In this document: piece after piece, positions 8,862 through 18,223 of the stretch
How positions within the stretch are numbered: the stretch's first letter is position 1
Layout: the number at the start of each line of letters is the position of its first letter
Origin: Azonexaceae bacterium
GTDB taxonomy: Bacteria > Pseudomonadota > Gammaproteobacteria > Burkholderiales > Rhodocyclaceae
Assembly (NCBI GenBank): GCA_009469675.1
Contig: SSSZ01000060.1
Coordinates: 26,311 to 90,310, forward strand
Reading direction: 5' to 3'
Length of the DNA: 64,000 nt
Program-made: the position numbers and the translations under genes
The notes under the pieces: model-generated
The model's input: only the letters and a program-made list of their open reading frames with translations
Told to the model about the DNA's origin: nothing
Databases searched by the model: none

Positions 8862-11617
8862 CCAATCCCTTCGCCGGCTCGATCCGCTGGAAACTCATCG
8901 TCGCGACGCTGGCCGTCGAACTGGCCATGGTCGGCGGCCTGGTCTGGAACGGCCTGCGGCTCATGGAAACCCACCTGGCCCGCCAGGCCGAGTTGCGCCT
9001 GCAGGAAGTGACCGAACTCCTCAACGCCAGCCTCGGCCCCCTCATGGCGGCCCAGGACTACGGTTCGATCGCTGAAGTTTTTCGCGCCAGCCGGCACCAC
9101 GACGGCATCCAATACTTTGTCCTGCGCGACTGGCGCGGCCGGGAACTGGCCAGCGACGGCTGGACTCCCGATCAGGCCCTGCCCGCCCCCCAGGCGAGCT
9201 TCGACCCGGGCCGGGCGGGCCCCCGCTTCGACACCGAGATCCCCGTCACCCTGGCCGGCCAGGGCTATGGCCGCCTGGCCTTCGGCATCTCCACTGAATT
9301 CATCGCCGAAGCCCGCCAGAGCTTCATCCGCGACAGCCTGCTCATCGCCCTCGGCGCCATGCTTCTCTCCGCTGCCGCGCTGACCCTGGTCGCCTTCTGG
9401 CTGACCCGCCCCCTCAGGCGCCTGGAGGCCGCCAGCCGGGCCATTTCGGCCGGCGATCTGGATTGCCGCGTGGCCGCCGGAACGCGGGACGAAGTGGGCC
9501 AGGTGGCCCGGGCCTTCAACCGCATGGCCGCCGAACTCAAGCACCAGATCGGCGCCCTGCAGGTTTCGGAGGCGCGCTTTCGCGGCCTTCTCGATCTCTC
9601 CACCGACTGGTACTGGGAACAGGACGCCGATTTCCGCTTCACCCTGCACCGGGCCGGACGCCTCGCCCTGCCCGAGCAGTACGCATCGAGCCCGTGGCTC
9701 GGCAAGTGCCGCTGGGAACTGCCCAATACCTTGTCGGAAGCCGAATGGGCGGCCCATCGGGCCACCCTCGAAGCTCACCGCACCTTCCGCCAGTTCGAAT
9801 ACGGCTCGACCGCCATCGCCGGCACCGTCCGCCATTTTTCCGTCAGCGGCGAGCCGGTGTACGACGGCGCCGGGAACTTCATCGGCTACCGCGGCACGTC
9901 CACGGAAATCACCGAACGCAAGCGGGCCGAGTTGTCGCTGCGCCTTGCCGCCAACGTCTTCGGCCAGGCGCGGGAGGGCATCGTCATCACCGACGCCGAC
10001 TGGCACATTGTCGACGTCAATCCCATGGCCCTCGAACTCACCGGCTACACCCGCGACGACCTGGTCGGCACCGACCTCCTGGCCTTGCTGGCCGAGCGGC
10101 GGGACGCCGATTTTCTCGAAGCCGCCCTTGCCGCCCTGGTGGAAAACGGGCACTGGCGGGGCGAAACCCAGGGCCGGCGCAAGAACGGAGAAAGTTTTCC
10201 CGAGCTGGTCACGGCCAGCGTCGTCAAGGGTGCCGCCGGCCAGGCCTGCAATTACATCCTGATGTTCTCCGACATCACGGCCCTCAAGGAACATCAGCAG
10301 CGCCTGGAATCCCTGGCTCACTACGATGCCCTCACCCGGCTGCCCAACCGGGTTCTGCTCGGCGACCGCCTGCGCCTCGCCCTGGGGCAGGCCAGCCGCG
10401 AGGAAGCGATGGTGGCGGTGGCCTATCTCGACCTCGACGGCTTCAAGCCGGTCAACGACACCCTCGGCCACGACGCCGGCGACCTCCTCCTGGTCGAGGT
10501 GGCCAATCGCCTGCGGGAATCGATCCGGGGCGGCGACACCGTCGCCCGCCTGGGGGGCGACGAGTTCGTCCTGCTCATCCGCAGCTGTGATTTCGGCGAA
10601 TGCGAGGTGGCGCTGCAGCGGGTGCTCCAGGTCATTTCCCGGCCCTATAGCATCAAGGGCCGCCCCATCGAGCTTTCGGCGAGCATCGGCGTCGCCCGCT
10701 TCCCCCACGACGGCACCGATCCCGACAGCCTGCTGCGCAATGCCGACCAGGCCATGTACGTCGCCAAGCAGACCGGCCGCAATCGCTTCATTTTCTTCGA
10801 TTCCGACCACGACCGCCGAGTGCGCGCCCACAGCGAGCAGTTCGCCCGCCTGCGCGCCGCCCTGCCGGCCGGCGAATTCGTCCTCCACTACCAGCCCAAG
10901 GTCGACATGCGCAGCGGCCGGGTGATCGGCGCCGAGGCGCTGATCCGCTGGCAATCGCCGGAGCGGGGCCTGGTGCCGCCGAACGAGTTCCTGCCGATCA
11001 TCGACAACAGCGATTTCGCCATCGAAGTCGGCGAATGGGTGACCGCCACGGCCCTGGCCCAGATGCGCGGCTGGCGCCGGCTGGGCATCGACCTGCCGGT
11101 GAGCGTCAATATCGCTGCCCGCCAGCTCCAGGCGCCGGATTTCGCCGACCGCCTGCAAGCCCTGCTCGCCACCTACGCCGACGTCCCGGCCGGCAACCTC
11201 GAACTCGAAATCGTCGAAACCGCCGCCCTCGAGGATGTCGAGTACATCAGCGGCGTCATCACCCGCTGCCTGGCTTTCGGCGTCAGCTTCGCCCTCGACG
11301 ACTTCGGCACCGGCTACTCGTCGCTCATCTACTTCAAACGCCTGCCGGCCCAGACCCTCAAGATCGACCAGTCCTTCGTCCGCGACATGCTGGTCGATCC
11401 GGAAGACCTGGCCATCGTCGAGGGCGTCATCGGGCTGGCCCGGGCCTTTAGCCGTGCGGTCATCGCCGAAGGCGTGGAAACCGCCGAACACGGCGTCCGC
11501 CTCCTCGCCCTGGGGTGCGACCGCGCCCAGGGCTACGGCATCGCCCGGCCGATGCCCGCCGACCAGATCCCGGCCTGGGTTAACGCCTTCCGTCCCGACC
11601 CCACATGGCTCACCTGA
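8858..11617 (+). CDS. Membrane PAS-GGDEF-EAL protein
   Basis: A 919-residue cyclic-di-GMP protein. The order is TM helix near residues 10-30, a periplasmic region, TM near 160-182, HAMP near 183-235, two PAS-like modules (about 240-360 and 365-485), GGDEF and EAL. The GGDEF motif (GGDEF, residues 566-570) and EAL motif (GAEALIRW, EAL 693-695) are both intact, as is DDFGTGYSS in the EAL domain, so both synthesis and hydrolysis of c-di-GMP are chemically possible. It starts on the ATG overlapping the PhnD-like stop, and ends 13 bases inside the patatin gene. The PhnD-like protein may be its periplasmic input. Confidence 0.92.
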   Translation: MTNPFAGSIRWKLIVATLAVELAMVGGLVWNGLRLMETHLARQAELRLQEVTELLNASLGPLMAAQDYGSIAEVFRASRHHDGIQYFVLRDWRGRELASDGWTPDQALPAPQASFDPGRAGPRFDTEIPVTLAGQGYGRLAFGISTEFIAEARQSFIRDSLLIALGAMLLSAAALTLVAFWLTRPLRRLEAASRAISAGDLDCRVAAGTRDEVGQVARAFNRMAAELKHQIGALQVSEARFRGLLDLSTDWYWEQDADFRFTLHRAGRLALPEQYASSPWLGKCRWELPNTLSEAEWAAHRATLEAHRTFRQFEYGSTAIAGTVRHFSVSGEPVYDGAGNFIGYRGTSTEITERKRAELSLRLAANVFGQAREGIVITDADWHIVDVNPMALELTGYTRDDLVGTDLLALLAERRDADFLEAALAALVENGHWRGETQGRRKNGESFPELVTASVVKGAAGQACNYILMFSDITALKEHQQRLESLAHYDALTRLPNRVLLGDRLRLALGQASREEAMVAVAYLDLDGFKPVNDTLGHDAGDLLLVEVANRLRESIRGGDTVARLGGDEFVLLIRSCDFGECEVALQRVLQVISRPYSIKGRPIELSASIGVARFPHDGTDPDSLLRNADQAMYVAKQTGRNRFIFFDSDHDRRVRAHSEQFARLRAALPAGEFVLHYQPKVDMRSGRVIGAEALIRWQSPERGLVPPNEFLPIIDNSDFAIEVGEWVTATALAQMRGWRRLGIDLPVSVNIAARQLQAPDFADRLQALLATYADVPAGNLELEIVETAALEDVEYISGVITRCLAFGVSFALDDFGTGYSSLIYFKRLPAQTLKIDQSFVRDMLVDPEDLAIVEGVIGLARAFSRAVIAEGVETAEHGVRLLALGCDRAQGYGIARPMPADQIPAWVNAFRPDPTWLT

Positions 11618-12750
11618 ACCCCCGTCCCCGCGCCGCCCTCATCCTCACCGGCGGCGGCGCCCGCGCCGCCTACCAGGTGGGCGTCCTGGTCGCCGTCGCC
11701 GAACTGCTTCCCGACCGCCGGGTCAATCCCTTTCCCATCCTCTGCGGCACCTCGGCCGGGGCCATCAACGCCGCCAGCGTCGCCTGCCTGGCCGACAACT
11801 TCGGCAAGGCCGTCGAGATGGTATCCGCCGTCTGGCAAAACATGCACGCCGGCCACATCTATCGCGCCGATGCCCTGGGCGTGGGCCGCTCCGGCCTCAA
11901 ATGGCTGGGCATGCTAGTGGCCGGCTGGCTGGTCAAGAATCCGCCCCGCTCGCTCCTTGACAATTCGCCCCTGCGGGATCTCCTCAACCGCCATCTCGAT
12001 TTTCGCGGCATCGAGCACGCCATTGCCTCGGGCGCCCTCCACGCCCTGTCGATCACCGCCTCGGGTTACGAATCGGGCGAGAGCATCGCCTTCTTCCAGG
12101 GCCACCCCTCGGCCGAACCCTGGCGGCGGGTGCAACGCCTGGGCATCCGCTGCAAGATCACGGTCAACCACCTGCTGGCCTCCAGCGCCATACCCTTCGT
12201 TTTCCCCGCCACCCACATCAACCGCGAATATTTCGGCGACGGCTCGATGCGTCAGCTGGCGCCCATTTCGCCCGCCATCCACCTGGGCGCCGAACGCATC
12301 CTGGTGGTTGGCGCCGGCCGCATGAACGAAATGAAGGAGCGCTCGCGCAGCGAATCCCACCCTTCCCTCGCCCAGATCGCCGGCCACGCCCTGTCGAGCA
12401 TCTTCCTCGACAGCCTGGCGGTGGACATCGAGCGCCTGCAGCGCATCAACAACACGGTTTCGGCCCTGTCGCCGGAGGTGCTGGAAAAGGCCGGCGTGCC
12501 GCTACGCCCCATCCGCACCCTGGTCATCGCGCCGTCGCAGCGGCTCGACCTCATCGCCGCCCACCACGCCGACGCCCTGCCGCGGCCGGTCAAGCTCCTG
12601 CTCCGCGGCATCGGCGCCATGAACCGGCGGGGCGGCGCCCTGACCAGCTACCTCCTGTTCGAACAGCCCTACACGCGGGCCCTCATCGACCTCGGCTACA
12701 AAGACACCATGGAGCGGGCCGAAGAAGTGCGGGACTTCCTCGAACTGTGA
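11605..12750 (+). CDS. Patatin-like phospholipase
   Basis: A 381-residue serine lipase-fold protein, probably hydrolysing acyl esters of lipids. It has the oxyanion glycine loop LTGGGARAAYQVGVL, the nucleophile elbow GTSAG (Ser50) and the catalytic Asp in GDGSMRQL near residue 212. No signal peptide is seen, so it is likely cytoplasmic or associated with the inner face of the membrane. Its start overlaps the end of the GGDEF/EAL gene by 13 bp, and its stop overlaps the GTG of the kinase gene, implying translational coupling. Confidence 0.9.
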   Translation: MAHLNPRPRAALILTGGGARAAYQVGVLVAVAELLPDRRVNPFPILCGTSAGAINAASVACLADNFGKAVEMVSAVWQNMHAGHIYRADALGVGRSGLKWLGMLVAGWLVKNPPRSLLDNSPLRDLLNRHLDFRGIEHAIASGALHALSITASGYESGESIAFFQGHPSAEPWRRVQRLGIRCKITVNHLLASSAIPFVFPATHINREYFGDGSMRQLAPISPAIHLGAERILVVGAGRMNEMKERSRSESHPSLAQIAGHALSSIFLDSLAVDIERLQRINNTVSALSPEVLEKAGVPLRPIRTLVIAPSQRLDLIAAHHADALPRPVKLLLRGIGAMNRRGGALTSYLLFEQPYTRALIDLGYKDTMERAEEVRDFLEL

Positions 12751-13586
12751 ACCCGGCGCTCGGCGCCGCCATCGGGGAGCAGCTCGGCGCCCCCTTGACG
12801 GAAACGACCGCCCTGGGCCGCGGCTTTACCGACAACTGGCGCGGGCGGGCCGGGGGTCGGCACCTCTTCCTTAAGACCAGCCCGGATTTCGACCGCCTCG
12901 CCGCCGAAGCCGACGGCCTCGGCGCCCTGGCGGACTGCCCGGCGGTGCGCTGCCCGGCCGTCCTGGCCCTGGGTCGCGCCGCCGGAGTCGCCTTTCTCGC
13001 CCTCGAATGGCTCGACATCGCCACCGACGGCGACCAGGCCCGCCTCGGCGCGGCGCTCGCCGAACTCCATGAGCGGCGCGGCGAGGCCTACGGCTGGGGC
13101 CGCGACAACTACCTCGGCACCACGCCCCAGGACAACCGCCCCGCTTCCGACTGGGCCGAATTCTTCGCCACCCGCCGCCTCGCTCCCCAGCTGAGCCTTG
13201 CCCAAGACCGGGGCTGCGCCGCCGTGGCCGCCCCCGGCCAGGCCCTGCTCGCCCGTCTGCCCGCCTTGCTGGCCGGCCACCGCCCGCCCCCGGCCTTGCT
13301 CCACGGCGACCTGTGGCGCGGCAACGCGGGCTTTGCCCAAGGCCATCCCTGCCTCTACGACCCGGCGGTGCACTTCGGCGACCCCGAATGCGACCTGGCC
13401 ATGGCCGCCCTCTTCGGCGGGTTCTCCCGGGAGTTTTTCGCCGCCTACGGGGCCTGCCGCCCGCCGCTCCCCGGCTGGCCGGTACGCCGCCGACTCTACC
13501 AGTTGTATCATCAGCTCAATCACCTGAATCTTTTCGGTGCGGCCTACCTGCCGCAGGTGCTCAGGACGATGGAAGAACTGCCATGA
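12747..13586 (+). CDS. Fructosamine/ketosamine kinase family protein
   Basis: A 279-residue kinase of the FN3K family, which phosphorylates ketosamines on glycated proteins and so aids their removal. The kinase-fold catalytic loop is HGDLWRGN (His186-Asp188), followed by [16 protein letters not shown], which provides the metal-binding acidic residue. It starts on a GTG overlapping the patatin stop (GTGA). It is the fourth gene of the coupled run from 8034. The following 211 bases to the macrodomain gene show no convincing gene. Confidence 0.88.
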   Translation: MNPALGAAIGEQLGAPLTETTALGRGFTDNWRGRAGGRHLFLKTSPDFDRLAAEADGLGALADCPAVRCPAVLALGRAAGVAFLALEWLDIATDGDQARLGAALAELHERRGEAYGWGRDNYLGTTPQDNRPASDWAEFFATRRLAPQLSLAQDRGCAAVAAPGQALLARLPALLAGHRPPPALLHGDLWRGNAGFAQGHPCLYDPAVHFGDPECDLAMAALFGGFSREFFAAYGACRPPLPGWPVRRRLYQLYHQLNHLNLFGAAYLPQVLRTMEELP

Positions 13587-13797
13587 TCCGAGAAACCGCC
13601 GTTGGAAAACCCTGCCGCCACCCTGGGGCGGTTGGCCAACGCCCTGCGGCAAGGCCCCGGGCCGGGGAACGACCCGGCCGAACGACCCGGCGGGGGCGTT
13701 GCGGATCGATCCCGGGAGCAGCGTACGAGCGCGGAGAAAGCACTTGGGCCCCAGGGATTCCCCAGGCATTGGCGGGCGGGCAACCGGGGTTTTCCCG

Positions 13798-14301
13798 ATG
13801 ATTCCCCGCCGCGCCGTCCTCGCCGACATCACCACCCTGGCTGTGGACGCCATCGTCAACGCCGCCAACTCCAGCCTTCTGGGCGGCGGCGGGGTTGACG
13901 GCGCCATCCACCGGGCGGCCGGCCCCCAACTGCTCGCCGAGTGCCGCTCGCTGGGGGGTTGCCCCACCGGCGAAGCACGCCTTACCGGCGGCTCCCGCCT
14001 GCCGGCCCGCCACGTCATCCACACCGTCGGCCCGGTTTGGCAGGGCGGCCGGGCGGGCGAAGCAGAACTCCTGGCCGCCTGCTACCGCAACGCGCTCCAG
14101 CTGGCCCACCGGCACGGCCTGATGAGCCTTGCCTTTCCGGCGATCAGCACCGGCATCTACGGCTACCCCCAGGACGCCGCCGCCCGCATCGCCGTCGACA
14201 CCGTCACCACCTGGCAAGCCGCCGCGCCGCACCCGGGGGAAGTGATTTTCTGCTGCTTCCGCCCGGCCGATCTGCGCATCTACGCCGCCCTACTCGGCTG
14301 A
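13798..14301 (+). CDS. Macrodomain protein (O-acetyl-ADP-ribose deacetylase-like)
   Basis: A 167-residue single macrodomain that binds ADP-ribose and, in the YmdB-like branch, hydrolyses O-acetyl-ADP-ribose. Diagnostic segments are [26 protein letters not shown] (residues about 17-42), [17 protein letters not shown] and the phosphate loop [13 protein letters not shown]. The ATG at 13798 opens directly on the domain. The last 22 bases overlap the convergent sirtuin gene, whose product O-acetyl-ADP-ribose is the family's substrate, so a functional link is likely. That pairing is inference. Confidence 0.9.
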   Translation: MIPRRAVLADITTLAVDAIVNAANSSLLGGGGVDGAIHRAAGPQLLAECRSLGGCPTGEARLTGGSRLPARHVIHTVGPVWQGGRAGEAELLAACYRNALQLAHRHGLMSLAFPAISTGIYGYPQDAAARIAVDTVTTWQAAAPHPGEVIFCCFRPADLRIYAALLG

Positions 14302-15071
14302 TCGAGGCGCTCCAGCAGGGCCGTCATGGCGGCGGCGGCCCCCAGCGGCAGGTGAAAATCGACGAGGCGGCTCAGCGCCGTCCGGGCGGGATTGATTTCC
14401 ACCGTCGGGATGCCGCACTGGGCGGCCCAAACCACCGGCTGGACGATATAGGGAAAACTGCTCGAGGTGCCAATGCTAAAGACCATATCGAAACCCCGAT
14501 CAAGGGTTTCGATGAAGCGCTCCATCAAGCCGGCCGGCAGCATCTCGCCGAAGAGCACCACTTCCGGCCGGATCACCGCGGCACACCGCGGGCAACGGGG
14601 CGGAATCGGCCAACCCGCCAAGTTCTCCACCTCGGTACGGAAATCGCAGACGATACACGCCAGCCGCTGCAAGTTGCCGTGAATCTCGATCAGGTTGCGG
14701 CTCCCGGCCCGCCGATGAAGGCCGTCGACGTTCTGGGTAAACACCAGCACCTCGGGCAAGCGCTCCTCAAGCCGGGCGATGGCCCGATGGGCCGCGTTGG
14801 GGCCGGCGTGGCGGCAATTGTTTTCGATCTGCGCCAGGTATTTCCAGGTAATGTCGGGCCGCCGGGAAAACACCTCCCCCGACAGCGCCTCTTCGATGCG
14901 CAAACCCTCGTCGGTGAGTTCGCTCTCGTACAGCCCGCCGATCCCCCGGTAGGTCGGCAAGCCCGAATCGGCCGAAATCCCGGCACCGGTGATGAACAAG
15001 ACCCGCTCCGCCCGGCGCAGGCCGGCCGCAACCCCATCGCAAAGGCGTTCAATTTCGCCGGATAATTCCAT
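14280..15071 (-). CDS. Sirtuin (SIR2) NAD-dependent deacetylase
   Basis: A 263-residue SIR2 protein. It removes acyl groups from lysines using NAD and releases nicotinamide and O-acetyl-ADP-ribose. The NAD-binding motif [15 protein letters not shown] is near residues 30-44, [13 protein letters not shown] follows, and the catalytic His is in [11 protein letters not shown] structural zinc is held by four Cys in CIVC and CPRC. AAGGAG precedes the ATG at 15071. The gene is convergent with, and overlaps by 22 bp, the macrodomain gene. The zinc and catalytic residues are intact. Confidence 0.92.
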   Translation of the reverse strand: MELSGEIERLCDGVAAGLRRAERVLFITGAGISADSGLPTYRGIGGLYESELTDEGLRIEEALSGEVFSRRPDITWKYLAQIENNCRHAGPNAAHRAIARLEERLPEVLVFTQNVDGLHRRAGSRNLIEIHGNLQRLACIVCDFRTEVENLAGWPIPPRCPRCAAVIRPEVVLFGEMLPAGLMERFIETLDRGFDMVFSIGTSSSFPYIVQPVVWAAQCGIPTVEINPARTALSRLVDFHLPLGAAAAMTALLERLDQPSRAA

Positions 15072-15139
15072 GACCAGGCTCCTTGCGGCCCCGGCCGCCA
15101 CCTAACGAGGTCACGGCCAGCGCGACAGTTTTGCAGGTT

Positions 15140-15227
15140 TGGCGGAGGCGGTGAGATTCGAACTCACGAAGGGTTTCCCCTTGCCGGTTTTCAAGACCGG
15201 TGCAATCGACCACTCTGCCACACCTCC
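15140..15227 (-). tRNA. tRNA-Ser (anticodon TGA)
   Basis: A class II tRNA of 88 nt including the encoded CCA (15140-15142). The 7-bp acceptor stem GGAGGTG pairs with CGCCTCC. The anticodon loop is CTTGAAA in the stem CCGGT/ACCGG, giving anticodon TGA, which reads UCA and related serine codons. The long variable arm and GTTCGAATC T loop are typical of serine tRNAs. Confidence 0.95.
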
Positions 15228-15369
15228 GGCGGACGCACCCGGTAGGGCCGGGCGGGCGACAGGCTGGCGATCATAGCACAAGAGCCGGGTCGCTTCGATT
15301 GGCGAAATCCCCGGCGGGTTCTTGAACTTGCAACTTTCGCCCCCATTCATTAGTCTTAGCCACCGCGTA

Positions 15370-15471
15370 ACACCTGTTCGCTTTCAAATCGATACGCGAA
15401 GACGGGCCGAAGACAATGCTGCAGCAGTGCAAAGTGAAGTCGGCAACGTATCGGTTTGAAACGATTGGTAT
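15370..15471 (+). repeat. 103-bp inverted-repeat element, copy 1 (diverged)
   Basis: One of five copies of an element whose ends in consensus are ATACCAATTCGCTTTC and its reverse complement. This copy has changes in both ends (CACCTGTTCGCTTTC at the left, GAAACGATTGGTATA at the right). It keeps the core GCGAAGACNNGCCGAAGAC and the central GCTGnnGCA hairpin. It lies about 25 bases upstream of the Bax-inhibitor gene start, inside the likely 5' untranslated region. Confidence 0.75.
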
Positions 15472-15496
15472 AAATCATCGACAAGGAGTAAACCGC

Positions 15497-16189
15497 ATGC
15501 AAACTGGCTTCCCGCTACCCGGACAAGCGACTCAGGAACTGGCACTGCAGCAGAACCGCGTTCTGCGCAACACCTATATGCTGCTTGGCCTTTCCATGGT
15601 GCCCACCGTCCTTGGCGCCCTGCTGGGCATCCAGATGCAGTTCAGCTTCCTGGCCGGCAGCCCCTTCCTCGCCTTCATGCTCTTCCTCGGCATCGCCTTC
15701 GGCTTCATGTACGGCATCGAGCGAACCAAGGACAGCGGCTGGGGCGTCGCCCTGCTGCTCGGCTTCACCTTCTTCATGGGGCTGATGCTCTCCCGTATCC
15801 TGCAGGTGGCGCTGGGCTTTTCCAACGGCGGATCGCTCATCGCCATGGCGGCCGGCGGCACCGGCGCCATCTTCTTCGCCCTGTCCACCGTCGCCACGGT
15901 GAGCAAGCGGGATTTCAGCGGCTTGGGCAAGTTCCTCTTCGTCGGCATGATCGTCGTCCTCCTCGCTGCCGTCGCCAACATTTTCTTCCAGATTCCGGCG
16001 CTGGCCCTGGCGATTTCCGCCGCCGCGGTGCTCATCTTCTCGGCTTACATCCTGTACGACATCAGCCGCATCGTCCAGGGCGGGGAGACCAACTACATCA
16101 CCGCCACCCTGGCGGTCTATCTCGACATCTACAACGTCTTCGTCAGTCTCCTGAACCTGCTGATGGCCTTTTCCGGCGAACGCGACTGA
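15497..16189 (+). CDS. Bax inhibitor-1 / YccA family membrane protein
   Basis: A 230-residue integral membrane protein with seven predicted helices. It begins with a short cytoplasmic N terminus (MQTGFPLPGQATQELALQQN), then NTYMLLGLSMVPTVLGALLG. YccA of this family interacts with the FtsH protease; others act as calcium-leak channels. AAGGAG sits eight to thirteen bases before the ATG at 15497. A copy of the repeat element lies just upstream and a strong terminator follows. Function in this organism is inferred from family only. Confidence 0.9.
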   Translation: MQTGFPLPGQATQELALQQNRVLRNTYMLLGLSMVPTVLGALLGIQMQFSFLAGSPFLAFMLFLGIAFGFMYGIERTKDSGWGVALLLGFTFFMGLMLSRILQVALGFSNGGSLIAMAAGGTGAIFFALSTVATVSKRDFSGLGKFLFVGMIVVLLAAVANIFFQIPALALAISAAAVLIFSAYILYDISRIVQGGETNYITATLAVYLDIYNVFVSLLNLLMAFSGERD

Positions 16190-16208
16190 GCCTTCCCGGC
16201 CAGGCGAC

Positions 16209-16235
16209 AAAGGCGGCCTCCATGGCCGCCTTTTT
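16209..16235. terminator. Bidirectional rho-independent terminator
   Basis: AAAGGCGGCC pairs perfectly with GGCCGCCTTT across a five-base loop (TCCAT), with T-runs on both strands. It lies between the convergent Bax-inhibitor and rlmD genes and can serve both. Confidence 0.85.
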
Positions 16236-16252
16236 CATTGCCCGATCGCTCC

Positions 16253-17551
16253 TCACAGCTTCTCGAAAACCGCGATCGATTCGACGTGGGCGGTCTGGGG
16301 GAACATATTGACGGCCCCCGCCGCCTTGAAGCGGTAGCCCTTGACGTTGACCAGCACGGCAGCGTCCCGGGCCAGGGTCGCGGGGTTGCACGAGACATAG
16401 ACGATACGCTGGGGCCCTTCGTCGGCGAGGGCCTTGACTACCTCGATGGCGCCCTCCCGGGGGGGGTCGATGAGCATCTTGTCGAATTTCCCAAGGCCGG
16501 CCAGCGACTCGCCGGTGCAAGCGAAAAGATTGGCGACGCCGAACTCGACCCGCTCGGCCAGCCCGTTCGCCGCCGCACTTTCCCGCCCGCGCTCGACCAG
16601 GGCGCGGCTGCCCTCGACGCCAACCACGGTGGCCCCCAGGCGGGCGATGGGCAGGGTGAAGTTGCCCAGGCCGCAGAACAGATCGGCGATGCGCTCCCCC
16701 GGCCGGGGATCGAGGAGGCGCAGGGCGCGACGGACGAGAACGCGATTCACCGCATGATTGACCTGGGTGAATTCGGTGGGTTTGAACTCCAGTTCGAGGT
16801 CGAATTCCGGCAGGGTGTAGGACAGCTTCGGCCCGGACAGCGGGTGGAAGCGAAAGGCCGTATCCGGCCCTTTGGGCTGGAGATAGATCACCACGCCGTG
16901 GCGATCGGCGAACTCCCGCACCCGGTCTTCGTCCTGCCCCGTCAGCGGCGCGAGAATACGGAATACCAGCGCCGTACAGCGCTCGCCCACCGCCACCTCG
17001 ACCTGGGGCAGGCGATCGGCCACCGACAGGGCAGCGAAGAGATGGCGCATGGGCACCAGGAGGTCGGAAACGGTGGGGGGCAGGATGTCGCAGGAATGCA
17101 GGTCGGCGATATAACTGCTGCGCCGCTCATGGAACCCGATCAACATGCCGCCCTTGCTCGGCACCTTGCGTACCCCCAGGCGGGCCCGGTGGCGATAGCC
17201 CCACGGCGCCCCCTGAACGGGCGGCAGCATTTCCTCCGGGCGGAGGCGGCCGATGTGCCACAGGCTGTCTTCAAGAACACGCTGCTTGGCGGCGACCTGG
17301 GCCGCCGGATCAACGTGCTGCATGGCGCAACCGCCACAAATTCCATAATGGGGGCAGCGTGGCGCGACGCGCTGGGGCGATTGCTTGAGCACCCCCACCA
17401 GATGAGCGAGTTCGTAGTTGGGCTTACGCCGGAAGCTGGCGTAGGCCACGACCTCCCCGGGCAGTGCCCCGTCGACGAAAATGGCCTTGCCGGCCTGCCG
17501 GGTAATGCCGCGTGCCTCATGATCCAAGGATTCGATGGCCCCGATGGGCAT
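16253..17551 (-). CDS. rlmD: 23S rRNA (uracil-1939 C5)-methyltransferase
   Basis: A 432-residue SAM-dependent methyltransferase for U1939 of 23S rRNA. The order is N-terminal TRAM RNA-binding domain, four-Cys [4Fe-4S] site beginning PHYGICGGC, then the methyltransferase fold. The catalytic Cys lies in [12 protein letters not shown] near the C terminus, with the SAM loop [13 protein letters not shown] choose the ATG at 17551 ([12 protein letters not shown]), preceded by GGAG and matching the family N terminus, over the upstream frame extension. A terminator shared with the Bax-inhibitor gene follows. Confidence 0.92.
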   Translation of the reverse strand: MPIGAIESLDHEARGITRQAGKAIFVDGALPGEVVAYASFRRKPNYELAHLVGVLKQSPQRVAPRCPHYGICGGCAMQHVDPAAQVAAKQRVLEDSLWHIGRLRPEEMLPPVQGAPWGYRHRARLGVRKVPSKGGMLIGFHERRSSYIADLHSCDILPPTVSDLLVPMRHLFAALSVADRLPQVEVAVGERCTALVFRILAPLTGQDEDRVREFADRHGVVIYLQPKGPDTAFRFHPLSGPKLSYTLPEFDLELEFKPTEFTQVNHAVNRVLVRRALRLLDPRPGERIADLFCGLGNFTLPIARLGATVVGVEGSRALVERGRESAAANGLAERVEFGVANLFACTGESLAGLGKFDKMLIDPPREGAIEVVKALADEGPQRIVYVSCNPATLARDAAVLVNVKGYRFKAAGAVNMFPQTAHVESIAVFEKL

Positions 17552-17602
17552 AGCCAACTCCGGCAAAAGCGCGAATTTTAACAATGGGCTAAACTGGATG
17601 CC

Positions 17603-18079
17603 ATGGCACGTGAACTTTTTACCACCTGGGGCGACTACCAGGCGGGAATCGACCGCTTGCTGGCCATGGCCGGCGCCGAGATCCTGATCTGGGATCCCGA
17701 TCTGGGCAACCTCCGCCTGGGGGGCGGTTCGCGCCTTGACGCGCTCAAACGCCTGCTGGCCGGCCCTACCCAGCCGTGTTTACGCATCGCGGTGCACGAT
17801 CCGGATTTTTTCCTGCGCAAGGAACCCAGGCTGGTGGACCTCCTGCGGACCTACCACCACACGATGGCCGTGCACCGCTGCAGCGATCAGTTGGCCGGCC
17901 TGCGCGACACCATGCTGCTGGTGGACGGCAAACACGGCCTCATCCGTTTCGACCGCGAACAGCCCCGCAGCAAGCTATTGGTGGACGAGACCGAGGAATT
18001 GCTGCCCTACCTCAACCGCTTCGAGGAAATCTGGAGCGAAGGCGGCACCCCGGTGAGCGCCACCACGCTGGGGCTGTAG
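17603..18079 (+). CDS. Hypothetical protein, possible PLD-like fold
   Basis: A 158-residue soluble protein I recognise only as a conserved betaproteobacterial hypothetical. It starts [20 protein letters not shown] and has an alternating strand/helix character ([31 protein letters not shown]). [13 protein letters not shown] followed by [16 protein letters not shown] recalls a degenerate phospholipase D-like motif, but no intact HxKxxxxD pair is present. It is divergent from rlmD. Enzyme activity should not be assumed. Confidence 0.7.
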   Translation: MARELFTTWGDYQAGIDRLLAMAGAEILIWDPDLGNLRLGGGSRLDALKRLLAGPTQPCLRIAVHDPDFFLRKEPRLVDLLRTYHHTMAVHRCSDQLAGLRDTMLLVDGKHGLIRFDREQPRSKLLVDETEELLPYLNRFEEIWSEGGTPVSATTLGL

Positions 18080-18137
18080 CGGAGCCGCAACAGTGGGCCG
18101 CAGCGCAACATACTACTGGCCGCGGCAATTTGAATAT

Positions 18138-18185
18138 TGATATAATATTTTACTGACTGCTCAGTCAGTCACCAAAAATTTTTGG
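18138..18185 (+). promoter_or_regulatory. Extended -10 promoter with two perfect inverted repeats
   Basis: TGATATAAT (18138-18146) is a textbook extended -10 (TGnTATAAT). Directly after it is the perfect inverted repeat ACTGACTG-CT-CAGTCAGT (18152-18169), across the expected start. CCAAAAATTTTTGG (18172-18185), a second perfect palindrome, follows. No good -35 is visible, which fits an extended -10 promoter. The two palindromes look like operator or RNA structure for the lipoprotein gene 39 bases downstream. Confidence 0.55.
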
Positions 18186-18223
18186 CAAGTCTGCTGGTTT
18201 CTTTATCGATAAGGGAATTACCA

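Noticed and set aside
8825..11491. A minus-strand open frame of 888 codons
   Set aside because: It is antisense to the GGDEF/EAL gene, whose domains are clear; the composition is that of a shadow frame.
13587..13797. A short frame ([17 protein letters not shown]) before the macrodomain gene
   Set aside because: It soon turns into Arg/Pro-rich shadow sequence overlapping the macrodomain gene in another frame. I see no ribosome binding site.
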